A stretch of 64,000 nucleotides of DNA, taken from NCBI GenBank assembly GCA_024401095.1, contig JAKSLR010000002.1:91279-155278 (forward strand), read 5' to 3'. The translations under genes and the position numbers were made by a program. The DNA comes from Bacteroidaceae bacterium (lineage in GTDB: Bacteria; Bacteroidota; Bacteroidia; Bacteroidales; Bacteroidaceae). Of the stretch, positions 16,450 to 25,555 are shown piece by piece (positions within the stretch are counted from its first letter, which is position 1; each line of letters opens with the position of its first letter). Below the pieces are notes generated by a model. That model saw only the letters and a list, made by a program, of their open reading frames with translations, was not told the origin of the DNA and did no database searches.

Positions 16450-19400
16450 ATGAAACAAGTAAATTTTAGAATCCCTAGGATTCTGGCCCTTCTGCTTGGG
16501 CTATTCTTGTGTGTGAGCACCTATGCACAGCAGATTACTGTGAAGGGTGTTGTGACTGATGCAACTGGAGAAACTGTAATTGGTGCCAATGTTCTTGAAA
16601 AGGGAACAACCAATGGTACTATCACAGACTTCGATGGTAATTTCCAGTTGCAAGTTAAGAAAGGTGCTATGCTCGTGATCTCTTTTGTGGGCTACAAGAC
16701 TCAGGAAGTAGAGGCTCAGCCAACCATGAACGTGGTTCTGGCCGATGACTCTGATTTGCTGGATGAGGTTGTAGTTATCGGTTACGGTGTAGCAAAGAAA
16801 AACGATTTGACCGGATCTGTAACTGCTATCCGTCCTGACGAGAAGAACCGTCCTTTGGCTACTTCTGCTCAAGATTTGATGCAAGGTAAGATTGCCGGTG
16901 TAAATGTAACCAGTAATGGTGGTACTCCTGGTGGTGCAGCAACCATCCGTATTCGTGGAGGATCTTCTTTGAATGCTTCAAATGATCCATTGATCGTGAT
17001 TGATGGCCTTGCTATGGATAACCAGGGTGTAAAGGGTGCACCTAATGCTTTGGCCATGGTAAATCCTAACGATATTGAGAGTTTTACTGTGTTGAAGGAT
17101 GCTTCTGCAACTGCAATCTACGGTTCCCGTGGTTCTAACGGTGTCATCATCATTACAACCAAGAAGGGAAATCGTAATTCTGCTCCTAATGTATCTTACA
17201 GTGGTAATGTTTCAGTTGCAAATGTTGCTAAGATGCTGAATGTACTGAATGCAGATGATTATCGTAAATTTATCAACAGTTATTATGGTGCCGAAAGCGA
17301 TGCAGCAAAGCTGATGGGTAATGCCAGCACAGATTGGCAGAAGGAGATTTATCGCTCTGCTATTAGCACAGACCATAATGTAACAGTTTCTGGTGGTCTC
17401 CACAAGATGCCTTATCGTCTGTCTGCAGGCTATACTGATCAGAACGGTACATTGAAAACCTCAAACTATCAGCGTTATACTGCCAGCTTGAATGTGAACC
17501 CATCTTTCTTTGACGAACATTTGAAGTTCAACATTAACGGTAAGTTCATGTACGCAAAGACTCATTATGCAAATACCGATGCTATTGGTGCAGCAAAGCG
17601 TATGGACCCAACTCAGCCTGTAAAGACTAGTGGCTTTGAACAGTTTGGTGGTTACTATACTTGGACAAACAATGGTTCTGCTCTGGGTGACCCAACATGG
17701 TCATTGACTCAGAATGCCAATGCTGCAAAGAACCCTGTTGCTTTGTTGAACGAGAAGGATGACAATGCAGGTTCATATGACTATATGGGTAATGTTGAGG
17801 CAGATTACCAAGTTCATGGTTTAGAAGATCTCCGTCTTCACATGAATTTCTCTGGCGACTGGGCTAACGGTAAGCAGACTACAGTTTATCAGCCTTGGGG
17901 CCCTACCAACACTTACTATGGTAATAGCGGTTATTCTAAGGAAAATAAATATAATTTGACCTATTCTGCATATGCTCAGTACTACAAGGATTTCAAGGAA
18001 ACTCAGCACTTTGATATCATGGCAGGTTATGAGTGGAGCCACAAGAAGTTTTGGGGTGATTCTTACTATGCAGGCCTTTATCCTTCTACTAATTCTGAGA
18101 AGCCAAATCAGGCTTACAATGAGTCAGCAGGTTTGTGGAAACAGGAAAGCTTCCTGGTATCTTTCTTCGGCCGTGCAAACTACAGCTTGATGGATCGTTA
18201 CCTTATCACAGCTACAGTACGTCGCGATGGTTCTTCACGCTTTAAGGAGCATTGGGCAACCTTCCCATCTGTAGCTCTGGGTTGGAAGATCAAGGATGAG
18301 GCATTCTTGAAGGATGTTGATGCTGTTTCTGACCTTAAGCTTCGTTTAGGTTGGGGTATGACTGGTCAGCAGGATGGTATTGGTAACTATAATTATTTTG
18401 CATCTTACAATGCCAATACTACCAATGTTAATGGCCGTTACCCTATCAAGGGCGTGAACGACTCAGGTTTGATGTATCGTCCAGATGCTTATAACCAGGA
18501 TTTGAAGTGGGAGACTACTACTACTTATAATGCCGGTTTGGATTTTGGTTTTGCTAACAACCGCATCACCGGTGCTGTAGATTTCTACGTACGTAATACT
18601 ACTGATCTGATCAATACCGCTTACGTATCAGCAGGCTCAAACTTCCGTAACCAGGTAACCAGCAACATTGGTTCTATGAAGAACACCGGTGTCGAGGTAT
18701 CTTTTACTTTCCGTCCTATTCAGACAGCTGACTGGCAGTGGGAGATTACTGCCAACGCTACTTATAACAAGAATGAGATTACTGAACTTACCGGTGAATC
18801 TTCTATCGTAAAGACCGGTGGTATCTCTGCAGGTACTGGTAATACCGTTCAGGCACAGGCAGCAGGTCACCCAAAGAGTTCTTTCTATGTATATCAGCAG
18901 GTGTACGATGAGAAGGGCATGCCTATCGAGGGTGTCTATGTAGATCGCAATGCCGATGGTAAGATTTCTGAGGAAGACCTTTACTTTTACAAGAGTCCAG
19001 ATGCACCTCTTACCGCAGGTTTGAGTTCTCGTCTCCAGTACAAGGACTGGGACTTCGGTATGGCATTCCGCGCTAGCTTCGGCAACTACGTATATAACGA
19101 CAACGAGGCAGGTTTCATGAATGTGGATAAGCGCTATGATAGTTCATTCAACTATATCCAGAACGTGACTGCCGATGCTGTATCCCGCAACTGGAAGACC
19201 TATGATCACTGTATCTCAGACTTCTGGGTACATAATGCAAGCTTCCTGAAGTGTGACAACATCACTTTGGGTTATTCTTTCCAGGATTTGTTCAAGAGTA
19301 CAGGCTATAAGGGTTTGGCTGGTCGTGTTTATGCTACCGCTTCAAATGTGTTCACTATCACCAAGTATAAGGGTATCGACCCAGAAGTCTATGGTGGTAT

Positions 19401-19461
19401 TGACAATAGTTTGTATCCACGTGCATTCTCTGTATTGTTGGGTGTATCATTGAACTTCTAA
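16450..19461 (+). CDS. susC: SusC-type TonB-dependent starch oligosaccharide importer
   Basis: Outer-membrane TonB-dependent transporter that pairs with SusD to import maltooligosaccharides. Signal peptide ~1-26. A carboxypeptidase-D-like domain follows (about 29-105; ITVKGVVTDATGETVIGANV and TDFDGNFQLQV). The TonB box region is near DEVVVIGYGVAKKNDLTGSV. The plug domain has the family motif ATAIYGSRGSNGVIIITTKKG-like (residues ~215-235), and a large beta-barrel ends in LGVSLNF with terminal Phe. At 1003 residues it is normal for SusC. It begins the susC-D-E-F operon, divergent from the LacI-family gene. Confidence 0.95.
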   Translation: MKQVNFRIPRILALLLGLFLCVSTYAQQITVKGVVTDATGETVIGANVLEKGTTNGTITDFDGNFQLQVKKGAMLVISFVGYKTQEVEAQPTMNVVLADDSDLLDEVVVIGYGVAKKNDLTGSVTAIRPDEKNRPLATSAQDLMQGKIAGVNVTSNGGTPGGAATIRIRGGSSLNASNDPLIVIDGLAMDNQGVKGAPNALAMVNPNDIESFTVLKDASATAIYGSRGSNGVIIITTKKGNRNSAPNVSYSGNVSVANVAKMLNVLNADDYRKFINSYYGAESDAAKLMGNASTDWQKEIYRSAISTDHNVTVSGGLHKMPYRLSAGYTDQNGTLKTSNYQRYTASLNVNPSFFDEHLKFNINGKFMYAKTHYANTDAIGAAKRMDPTQPVKTSGFEQFGGYYTWTNNGSALGDPTWSLTQNANAAKNPVALLNEKDDNAGSYDYMGNVEADYQVHGLEDLRLHMNFSGDWANGKQTTVYQPWGPTNTYYGNSGYSKENKYNLTYSAYAQYYKDFKETQHFDIMAGYEWSHKKFWGDSYYAGLYPSTNSEKPNQAYNESAGLWKQESFLVSFFGRANYSLMDRYLITATVRRDGSSRFKEHWATFPSVALGWKIKDEAFLKDVDAVSDLKLRLGWGMTGQQDGIGNYNYFASYNANTTNVNGRYPIKGVNDSGLMYRPDAYNQDLKWETTTTYNAGLDFGFANNRITGAVDFYVRNTTDLINTAYVSAGSNFRNQVTSNIGSMKNTGVEVSFTFRPIQTADWQWEITANATYNKNEITELTGESSIVKTGGISAGTGNTVQAQAAGHPKSSFYVYQQVYDEKGMPIEGVYVDRNADGKISEEDLYFYKSPDAPLTAGLSSRLQYKDWDFGMAFRASFGNYVYNDNEAGFMNVDKRYDSSFNYIQNVTADAVSRNWKTYDHCISDFWVHNASFLKCDNITLGYSFQDLFKSTGYKGLAGRVYATASNVFTITKYKGIDPEVYGGIDNSLYPRAFSVLLGVSLNF

Positions 19462-19481
19462 TCATTTAAATAGGTAAATAT

Positions 19482-21086
19482 ATGAACTTAAGATATATCA
19501 AAAATATACTTCCTGCTTCAGCATTGCTGTTAGCTATGGGCATGAGTTCTTGTGTAGGCGACCTGGATGTTACTCCTATTGATCCAAGTACCAACATGGT
19601 GGTCGATGAAGTGGCTTTGTACACCAAGTGCTATGCAAACATGGCTTTGGCAGGTCAGGGAGGTGCAAACGGCGACTGTGATATCGATGGTCTGGATGGA
19701 GGTACCACCGGTTTTGTACGCCAGCTTTGGAACGCAAATGAGTTGACCACCGATGAGGCTATCTGCGCCTGGGGTGATACTGGTATTCCAGCATTCAACT
19801 ACAATCAGTGGGATGCATCACACCCCATGCTTCAGGGTTTCTACTATCGTCTGTATGCAGGTATTGATTATTGTAACCATTATCTGGATGTTTGTGCTGA
19901 TGTAGATGCAACTCGTTATGCAGAAGTTCGTTTCTTGCGTGCTTTGTATTATTATTACCTGATGGATTGCTTTGGAAATGTTCCATTTGCAACTGCTATT
20001 TCTGCAGAGAGTCCTGAACAGTTAGGCTCAAGAGCTGAGTTGTTTGCTTGGATTGAGTCTGAATTGAAGGATTGTATCCAGAATATGCAGCCAGCACAGG
20101 CTCGTACAAGTAATAGTGATGGCTACGGTCGTGCTGATCAGGATGCAGCAAATTTGTTGCTGGCTCGTATGTATTTGAATGCAGAAGTTTATACTGGTAC
20201 TGCGCAGTGGTCTAATGCAAAAGAATATGCAGAAAAGGTAATCAATGGTCCTCATAAGTTGTGGACAAATGGTGCCAACGGTTGGTCTGCTTATCAGATG
20301 TTGTTCATGGGTGACAATGGCGAGAGCGGTGCTTCTGTAGAGGCGATTCTTCCTTTGCTTCAGGATGGTGTTACTACTACTTCTTGGGGTACCACACTGT
20401 TTCTCATGGCATCTTGTTGGAAGGCTGATATGAATACAGCAGGCGACTATGGAACAACAGAGTTCTGGGCAGGTAACCGTGCCCGTAAAGCATTTGTTGA
20501 CAAGTTCTTCCCTTCAACTGATGCCCCTAATGTAGACGTTGTAGATATGCAGACAGCTGCAGGTGATGAGCGTGCCCTATTCTTTGGTATTGACCGTGAA
20601 TTACTGGTAACTAATCCTGGTGAATATACTTCGGGATATGCTGTAGCTAAGTATCGCAATACTTATTCTACAGGTGCTACTGGTCACAACTCTCAGTTCA
20701 TTGATACTGATTATTTCTTGATGCGTTCTGCTGAGGCATATCTGATTGCTGCCGAGGCTGATGCTCGTTTGAATGGCGGTACTACTACTGCTTGTGCAAA
20801 GTACATCAATGATCTTCGTGAGCGTGCTCATGCTTCAACTCAGCCACAGTACACAGTGAATCAGATTCTTGATGAGCGTGCAAGAGAGTTGTATCACGAA
20901 GGTTTCCGTCGTACCGATTTGATCCGTTACGGCTTCTTCGGTGGTGCAAACAGCAACCAATACGTATGGGAATGGAAGGGTGGTACCCAGGCAGGTGTCG
21001 GCTTTGCAGCTTATCGCAATGTATTCGCTATTCCTGCTGAGGATATTAATGCAAACCCAAAATTGGTTCAGAACGCAGGTTATTAA
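19482..21086 (+). CDS. susD: SusD-type starch-binding outer-membrane lipoprotein
   Basis: A 534-residue surface lipoprotein that caps SusC and binds starch helices. Lipobox MSSC gives Cys24, followed by an acidic stretch (VGDLDV) as in surface-exported lipoproteins. The helical SusD fold is marked by RFLRALYYYYLMDCFGNVPF, DAANLLLARMYLNAEVY and the C-terminal ILDERARELYHEGFRRTDLI. The gap after susC is 20 bases. Starch is the inferred ligand because of the neighbouring GH13 and GH77 genes; SusD proteins as a class bind many glycans. Confidence 0.95.
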   Translation: MNLRYIKNILPASALLLAMGMSSCVGDLDVTPIDPSTNMVVDEVALYTKCYANMALAGQGGANGDCDIDGLDGGTTGFVRQLWNANELTTDEAICAWGDTGIPAFNYNQWDASHPMLQGFYYRLYAGIDYCNHYLDVCADVDATRYAEVRFLRALYYYYLMDCFGNVPFATAISAESPEQLGSRAELFAWIESELKDCIQNMQPAQARTSNSDGYGRADQDAANLLLARMYLNAEVYTGTAQWSNAKEYAEKVINGPHKLWTNGANGWSAYQMLFMGDNGESGASVEAILPLLQDGVTTTSWGTTLFLMASCWKADMNTAGDYGTTEFWAGNRARKAFVDKFFPSTDAPNVDVVDMQTAAGDERALFFGIDRELLVTNPGEYTSGYAVAKYRNTYSTGATGHNSQFIDTDYFLMRSAEAYLIAAEADARLNGGTTTACAKYINDLRERAHASTQPQYTVNQILDERARELYHEGFRRTDLIRYGFFGGANSNQYVWEWKGGTQAGVGFAAYRNVFAIPAEDINANPKLVQNAGY

Positions 21087-21105
21087 TCTTTAAAAGCTAG
21101 AAATT

Positions 21106-22329
21106 ATGAATAAGATATTTTCTTACGCTATGGTGTTGTTTGCTTCTGTTGTGGCACTCACATCATGCGAAAAAGATATAGACTCAAATCCAACATTGGT
21201 TGAGCCAACTTCATTTGTTCTGAACGAGGTTGCTGTTGGTAACGGTACTGTTGATCTGGCAAAATCAAGTGGTATAGAACTTACATGGTCTCAGCCTCAG
21301 TATACAGAGCCTAATGCTCCAGTTGTTGCTACCTATACCATTGAACTTTCTGCTACCGGCACTTTCTACAAGCAGTACAGCGATGCTGCAGATGATAACA
21401 CAGGCGCAGACTTCATTGCTCTTGATGAGACCAGTATTGTATGTACTACAGCCATCAATGCAGCAGAAGTAGCAAAAGCTCTTCAGAAACTTTGTAATTA
21501 CCCTGAATATGATTTCTTCTTGCCTAGTCAGCTTTACATTCGCGTTAAGGCTGCTGTTCAGAATGCTAGTTTCGAGTCTTATTACGGTGTCTACTCAAAT
21601 ACTATCAGTATGTGGGTTGTACCTTACTATGTAGAGTTGAAGGATGCAACTCCTATCATGTGGTATCTTGTCGGTAACATGTTTGGAGGCAAGTGGGGCT
21701 CAGAGATTGGTGCTACTGCTCTTCCAATGTTCATGAAGGCAGGTTTCGAGTACGACAAGAAGACCGGTACCGGTGAAATTGAATACTTGAATTGGTTTGG
21801 TTCTGGTACTTATAAGGACAACGGTGAGAACGATGACTGGGGATTCAAGATTCAGCCTGCAACCTTCAACTGGGATTGGGGTATGACAGGAAACTCTGGT
21901 GTACCTGGTGAAATCATCTACCGAAACGGTGGTAGTGATGGCGGTCATATCATGGCTCCAGAAGATGGCGTTTACATGATAACCATGAATACTGCCAAGA
22001 ATTCTGCTACTATGGTGAAGTACGATGGTGACGTGAAGGATTACGGTATCATTCAGCTAGCTGGAAGTTTCAATGACTGGAATGACACTCCTATGTTGCC
22101 TTATAACAAGGACGGTGTAGAGAACCACGCTTGGTATTACATCATGGAAAATGCAGAGGCCATTGAGTTCAAGTTTAAGATTGAAGGTAGCTGGGATTCT
22201 AACTGGGGTTCAAATACCTTCCCATCAGGTATGGCTACCAACAATGGTCCTAACATTGTATTGGAAGCAGGTAAGTGGTGCATCTCATTCAATGATATCA
22301 CCGGTGCTTACAGTATTGTGGCTCTTTAA
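21106..22329 (+). CDS. susE: SusE-like starch-binding surface lipoprotein
   Basis: A 407-residue lipoprotein: MNKIFSYAMVLFASVVALTSC, Cys21, followed by EKDID. The N-terminal part (about 25-175) looks like the SusE immunoglobulin-like domain (SGIELTWSQPQYTEPNAPVV). Two starch-binding modules follow: one around MWYLVGNMFGGKWGS and one around IIQLAGSFNDWNDTPMLP, the latter with the aromatic GxFNxW pattern of CBM modules. It extends the glycan-binding surface around SusCD. It lies between susD and the SusF-like gene with 19- and 24-base gaps. Confidence 0.87.
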   Translation: MNKIFSYAMVLFASVVALTSCEKDIDSNPTLVEPTSFVLNEVAVGNGTVDLAKSSGIELTWSQPQYTEPNAPVVATYTIELSATGTFYKQYSDAADDNTGADFIALDETSIVCTTAINAAEVAKALQKLCNYPEYDFFLPSQLYIRVKAAVQNASFESYYGVYSNTISMWVVPYYVELKDATPIMWYLVGNMFGGKWGSEIGATALPMFMKAGFEYDKKTGTGEIEYLNWFGSGTYKDNGENDDWGFKIQPATFNWDWGMTGNSGVPGEIIYRNGGSDGGHIMAPEDGVYMITMNTAKNSATMVKYDGDVKDYGIIQLAGSFNDWNDTPMLPYNKDGVENHAWYYIMENAEAIEFKFKIEGSWDSNWGSNTFPSGMATNNGPNIVLEAGKWCISFNDITGAYSIVAL

Positions 22330-22353
22330 TCATTAACCTAAAATTAGATTCTA

Positions 22354-23763
22354 ATGAAAAAGTATATATTGTCCGCTCTTGTACTGGCTACCTCTCTGGT
22401 AGCTTGTACAGACGATTATCAGGATTGGGCCAATCCTCAGGCTGTAGAGCAGCCAGCCATTGCTACTTTTGATGAGGGCAGTGTCTCTTCTGTTGATCTC
22501 ATTGACTTTGCAAACATCCCAGATAATCAAACTACTGTTAAGGTATGTAATATTACAGCTCCTTCATCTTCAGACATGTCTTATAATCAAGTTTCTTACA
22601 GACTTGTTGATGGCATGCACGAATATTATGATTTGAGTAACGATGGATACATGTCTGTTGCCGATTTGAAGACTTATATTGAGACTTGGTACGGTAAGGC
22701 TCCTGTTGTGCGTGATATTCCTTTCCAGGTAGAAGAATGGATTTCAAATGGAACAACATCCATCAAAGTAGGTGGTTTAGGTATTGTTGTAAATGCAAAG
22801 CTAACCGCTCCAGAAATTTATCCTCATTTCTATGTAATCGGTGCACCAAGTGCATGGGATCCTACTTGCACCACACTGCCATTCAAGCACAGTGATGTAA
22901 ATGTCTATGACGATCCTGTCTTTACTGTCATGTTCCCTGTAGAGAATGGTGATACTTGGTTTGCCTTTGTCGATGACAAGACCGTTGAGGCTGTTAATGA
23001 TTGGTCTCTGGTATTTGCTGCTCGTGAAGGTAACGGTAAGAACCTGATTGGTGAGAAGGGTTCTCTCTGCCGTCGTAACGAACTTGATGCAGAGGCAGGC
23101 GATGGTTCATTCATGGTATCTGTGAATAACGATGCTAAGTTCATCAAGGTTACTGTAAATCTGCTCGATGGCTGGTATTTAATTGAAAAGATAAACTTTG
23201 TAGATTATATTTATCTGCCAGGAAATGCACAGGGTTGGAATCCAGGAACAGCTTCTGCTCTGAAGCACGAGGGCAATGGTCTCTACACTGGTTTTGCATA
23301 CATGGATGGCGATTTCAAGTTCACTCAGGAACGTGCATGGGCTGCAGAATATAATAATGGTAGCTTCTCTACATGCAGTGATGACTTCAGCCTGGGTGAT
23401 GGTCAAGGTGGAAACATCAGCTTTACAGGAACTCCTGGTGTTTACTACTTCGAAGTAGATGTCGTTAATGGTGACTTGAAGGCGACTCGCGTAGAAAAGA
23501 TTGGTTTGATTGGTGACTTCAACGGCTGGGGTGCAGACTTTGAAATGACTTGGAATGCTGATGAACTTTGCTATGAAGCTCAGAACCCAGGTATCACTGC
23601 AGCAGGCTGGAAGTTCCGTATGAATGGTGATTGGGCAGTCAACTATGGTGGTGCTTTGGATAACCTTACTAAGGATGGTTCAAACATAGATGCTGTGGGT
23701 ACAACTGTAAAGTTTTATCCTACCCGTTCTACCAAGGACAATATTTATTGTACTGTAGAATAA
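22354..23763 (+). CDS. susF: SusF-like starch-binding surface lipoprotein
   Basis: A 469-residue lipoprotein: MKKYILSALVLATSLVAC with Cys18, then TDDYQDW. The N-terminal domain (~20-160) is SusE/F-like. Three carbohydrate-binding repeats can be seen: HFYVIGAPSAWDPTCTTLPF, DYIYLPGNAQGWNPGTASAL and KIGLIGDFNGWGADFEMTW, each with a Trp in the same place. SusF proteins bind starch but do not cut it. It is the last gene of the operon, 22 bases before a strong terminator. Confidence 0.85.
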   Translation: MKKYILSALVLATSLVACTDDYQDWANPQAVEQPAIATFDEGSVSSVDLIDFANIPDNQTTVKVCNITAPSSSDMSYNQVSYRLVDGMHEYYDLSNDGYMSVADLKTYIETWYGKAPVVRDIPFQVEEWISNGTTSIKVGGLGIVVNAKLTAPEIYPHFYVIGAPSAWDPTCTTLPFKHSDVNVYDDPVFTVMFPVENGDTWFAFVDDKTVEAVNDWSLVFAAREGNGKNLIGEKGSLCRRNELDAEAGDGSFMVSVNNDAKFIKVTVNLLDGWYLIEKINFVDYIYLPGNAQGWNPGTASALKHEGNGLYTGFAYMDGDFKFTQERAWAAEYNNGSFSTCSDDFSLGDGQGGNISFTGTPGVYYFEVDVVNGDLKATRVEKIGLIGDFNGWGADFEMTWNADELCYEAQNPGITAAGWKFRMNGDWAVNYGGALDNLTKDGSNIDAVGTTVKFYPTRSTKDNIYCTVE

Positions 23764-23785
23764 TTCTAAGAAACATAAAAATGAG

Positions 23786-23818
23786 AAGCCCTTTGCTTAT
23801 GAGCAAAGGGCTTTTTTT
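23786..23818 (+). terminator. Terminator of the susCDEF operon
   Basis: AGCCCTTTGCT (23787-23797), loop TATG-region, AGCAAAGGGCT, then seven T. The MATE -7 box begins directly after the T run. Confidence 0.92.
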
Positions 23819-23819
23819 G

Positions 23820-23827
23820 TACCTTTG
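23820..23827 (+). promoter_or_regulatory. Predicted -7 box for the MATE gene
   Basis: TACCTTTG, 29 bases before the ATG at 23857. It abuts the previous operon's terminator. Confidence 0.5.
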
Positions 23828-23856
23828 CATCCACAAATACTTAAAAAGGTAAAAAG

Positions 23857-25233
23857 ATGGAATCAGCGAATAAGACAAAAGAACTAGAAACACGAGATAT
23901 AGCGCAATTGCTTTGGATTTATGCTTTGCCTGCAGTTATCAGCCAGATAATCTCTTCTGTTTATAACATCGCAGACCGAATTTTCATAGGTCAAGGTGTG
24001 GGCGCTTTGGCTATTGCCGGTTTAGCGATTACAATGCCTATCATGAATATCATTCATGCCTTCGGCTCTTTAATTGGTGTTGGTTCTGCTGCTCGAATGT
24101 CAATCATTTTGGGGAAAAAAGATTATAATTGGGCAGAAAATATCTTGGGTAACAGCATGGTTCTGACTTTTCTGCTGGGTATTCCTGTTATGCTAATGTG
24201 CTATCTGTTTATGGATGATATTCTAATGCTTTTTGGAGCCACGGCTGATAGCATTCAGTATGCAAAAGAATACATGCTCGTAATCCTTCCTGGTATGTTT
24301 CTAACCACTCTATCCTTGAATCTCACAGGATTGATACGTGCTACAGGTGATCCAGGAAAATCTATGTGGATTATGGTTATTGGTGCAATTTTGAATATCA
24401 TACTGGATCCAATCTTTATTTTTGTTTTACATTGGGGTATTGCTGGTGCAGCATGGGCAACTACGATTTCCATGTCTATTACTGCAGTTCTTTCCATCAT
24501 GCATTTCATAAAGCCTACAACTTTTATCAGGTTTAAGAAGCATGCTTGGTCACCTCGCTTGTATATCTTTAAAAATATACTGATGATTGGAATGAGTCCA
24601 TTCTTAATGAATGTTGCTGCATCGGGTGTGGTAGCCCTTATGAATGCCCAATTGATTAAATATGGTGGAGATTTAGCCGTTGGAGCTTATGGAATTGCAA
24701 ATACATTTGGAAGTTTCTTAGTGATGTTCATCATTGGTGTATGTCAGGGTATGCAACCTATAGCAGGATATAGTTATGGCGCACAGCGATTTGAACGATT
24801 GAAAAAGATATATACTCTGACTTTGAAAGTAAATGTGCTTTGTGGATGTGTAGGCACAATTCTTGTACTAACTATTCCTAGTTATTTAATTGCAGCTTTT
24901 ACAACAGATGCTGAGCTGATAAACATAGGTACTCCTGCAATCCAATTCATGGTAGTCATGTTTCCCTTTATAGGCTTTACTATCACTAATTCACAGTTTT
25001 TTATGTCAATTGACAAACCATGGGTTGCAATAGTGACTGGTCTTTCACGTCAAGTGCTTTTTCTTGCACCAATGTGTTACATTATGCCTTCTGTGTTCAC
25101 TTCTTTGGGATGGAATGGCTTGACCGGTGTCTGGACTAGTGCTACAGTCTGTGATGTCTTAGGCGCTGTTCTTGCGGGTTCTCTGCTGTTTTATAATAGA
25201 AAGGTATTTTCTGCAACACAGAATATCGGCTGA
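23857..25233 (+). CDS. MATE-family multidrug/organic compound exporter
   Basis: A 458-residue inner-membrane protein with about 12 transmembrane helices in two similar halves, which is the MATE (NorM/DinF) layout. The first half begins LLWIYALPAVISQIISSVYNIADRIFIGQGVG and the second half begins ILMIGMSPFLMNVAASGVVALMNAQL. Both carry the expected Pro, Asn and Asp residues in helix 1 and its counterpart. Such proteins export drugs or metabolites in exchange for sodium or protons. It has its own -7 box and terminator, so it is a single-gene unit. The substrate cannot be told. Confidence 0.9.
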   Translation: MESANKTKELETRDIAQLLWIYALPAVISQIISSVYNIADRIFIGQGVGALAIAGLAITMPIMNIIHAFGSLIGVGSAARMSIILGKKDYNWAENILGNSMVLTFLLGIPVMLMCYLFMDDILMLFGATADSIQYAKEYMLVILPGMFLTTLSLNLTGLIRATGDPGKSMWIMVIGAILNIILDPIFIFVLHWGIAGAAWATTISMSITAVLSIMHFIKPTTFIRFKKHAWSPRLYIFKNILMIGMSPFLMNVAASGVVALMNAQLIKYGGDLAVGAYGIANTFGSFLVMFIIGVCQGMQPIAGYSYGAQRFERLKKIYTLTLKVNVLCGCVGTILVLTIPSYLIAAFTTDAELINIGTPAIQFMVVMFPFIGFTITNSQFFMSIDKPWVAIVTGLSRQVLFLAPMCYIMPSVFTSLGWNGLTGVWTSATVCDVLGAVLAGSLLFYNRKVFSATQNIG

Positions 25234-25255
25234 GATATTGAAACTGAAATAATAA

Positions 25256-25292
25256 AAGGTCCTTTATACACGCTTGTATAAAGGGCCTTTTT
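25256..25292. terminator. Bidirectional terminator after the MATE gene
   Basis: AAGG-T-CCTTTATACA pairs with TGTATAAAGG-G-CCTT around loop CGCT, with one T-G pair and a T run. It works on plus for the MATE gene; on minus it could end a transcript coming from the 25305-25410 element. Confidence 0.88.
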
Positions 25293-25304
25293 TACAAACT
25301 AAAC

Positions 25305-25410
25305 TAGGACTATGCTATATAAATGCTTAACTATTATCGAAAATTATAACCTAAACCTAAAAATCTAAATCACTATCTATTATGTGCAATACCAGATAGC
25401 TATAGTCCTA
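25305..25410. other. 106-base element bounded by a 14-bp inverted repeat; candidate small RNA or MITE-like element
   Basis: TAGGACTATGCTAT (from 25305) pairs with ATAGC-T-ATAGTCCTA (ending 25410) with a single bulge. The interior is AT-rich and lacks an ORF. On minus, TTTCTTTG (plus 25442-25449), a one-mismatch -7 box, lies ~30 bases upstream and the terminator at 25256-25292 lies downstream, so a ~180-base minus-strand RNA is possible. The 25234-25555 gap otherwise holds two terminators. Confidence 0.45.
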
Positions 25411-25493
25411 ATATATAATCAATGAATCTTTTTTTACACTGCAAAGAAACAACATAATCGTTATCCCTTTGCTATCAAATCAACAAAATAGAA

Positions 25494-25524
25494 GGGGTAA
25501 ATCATCAAATAGACGATTTACCCC
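25494..25524 (-). terminator. Terminator of the phytase-like gene
   Basis: GGGGTAAATC (25494-25503) pairs with GATTTACCCC (25515-25524). On minus it is followed by a T-rich stretch and lies 32 bases after the stop at 25556. Confidence 0.75.
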
Positions 25525-25555
25525 CATCAATTGTCATTTTTTATAAAAAAGATGA

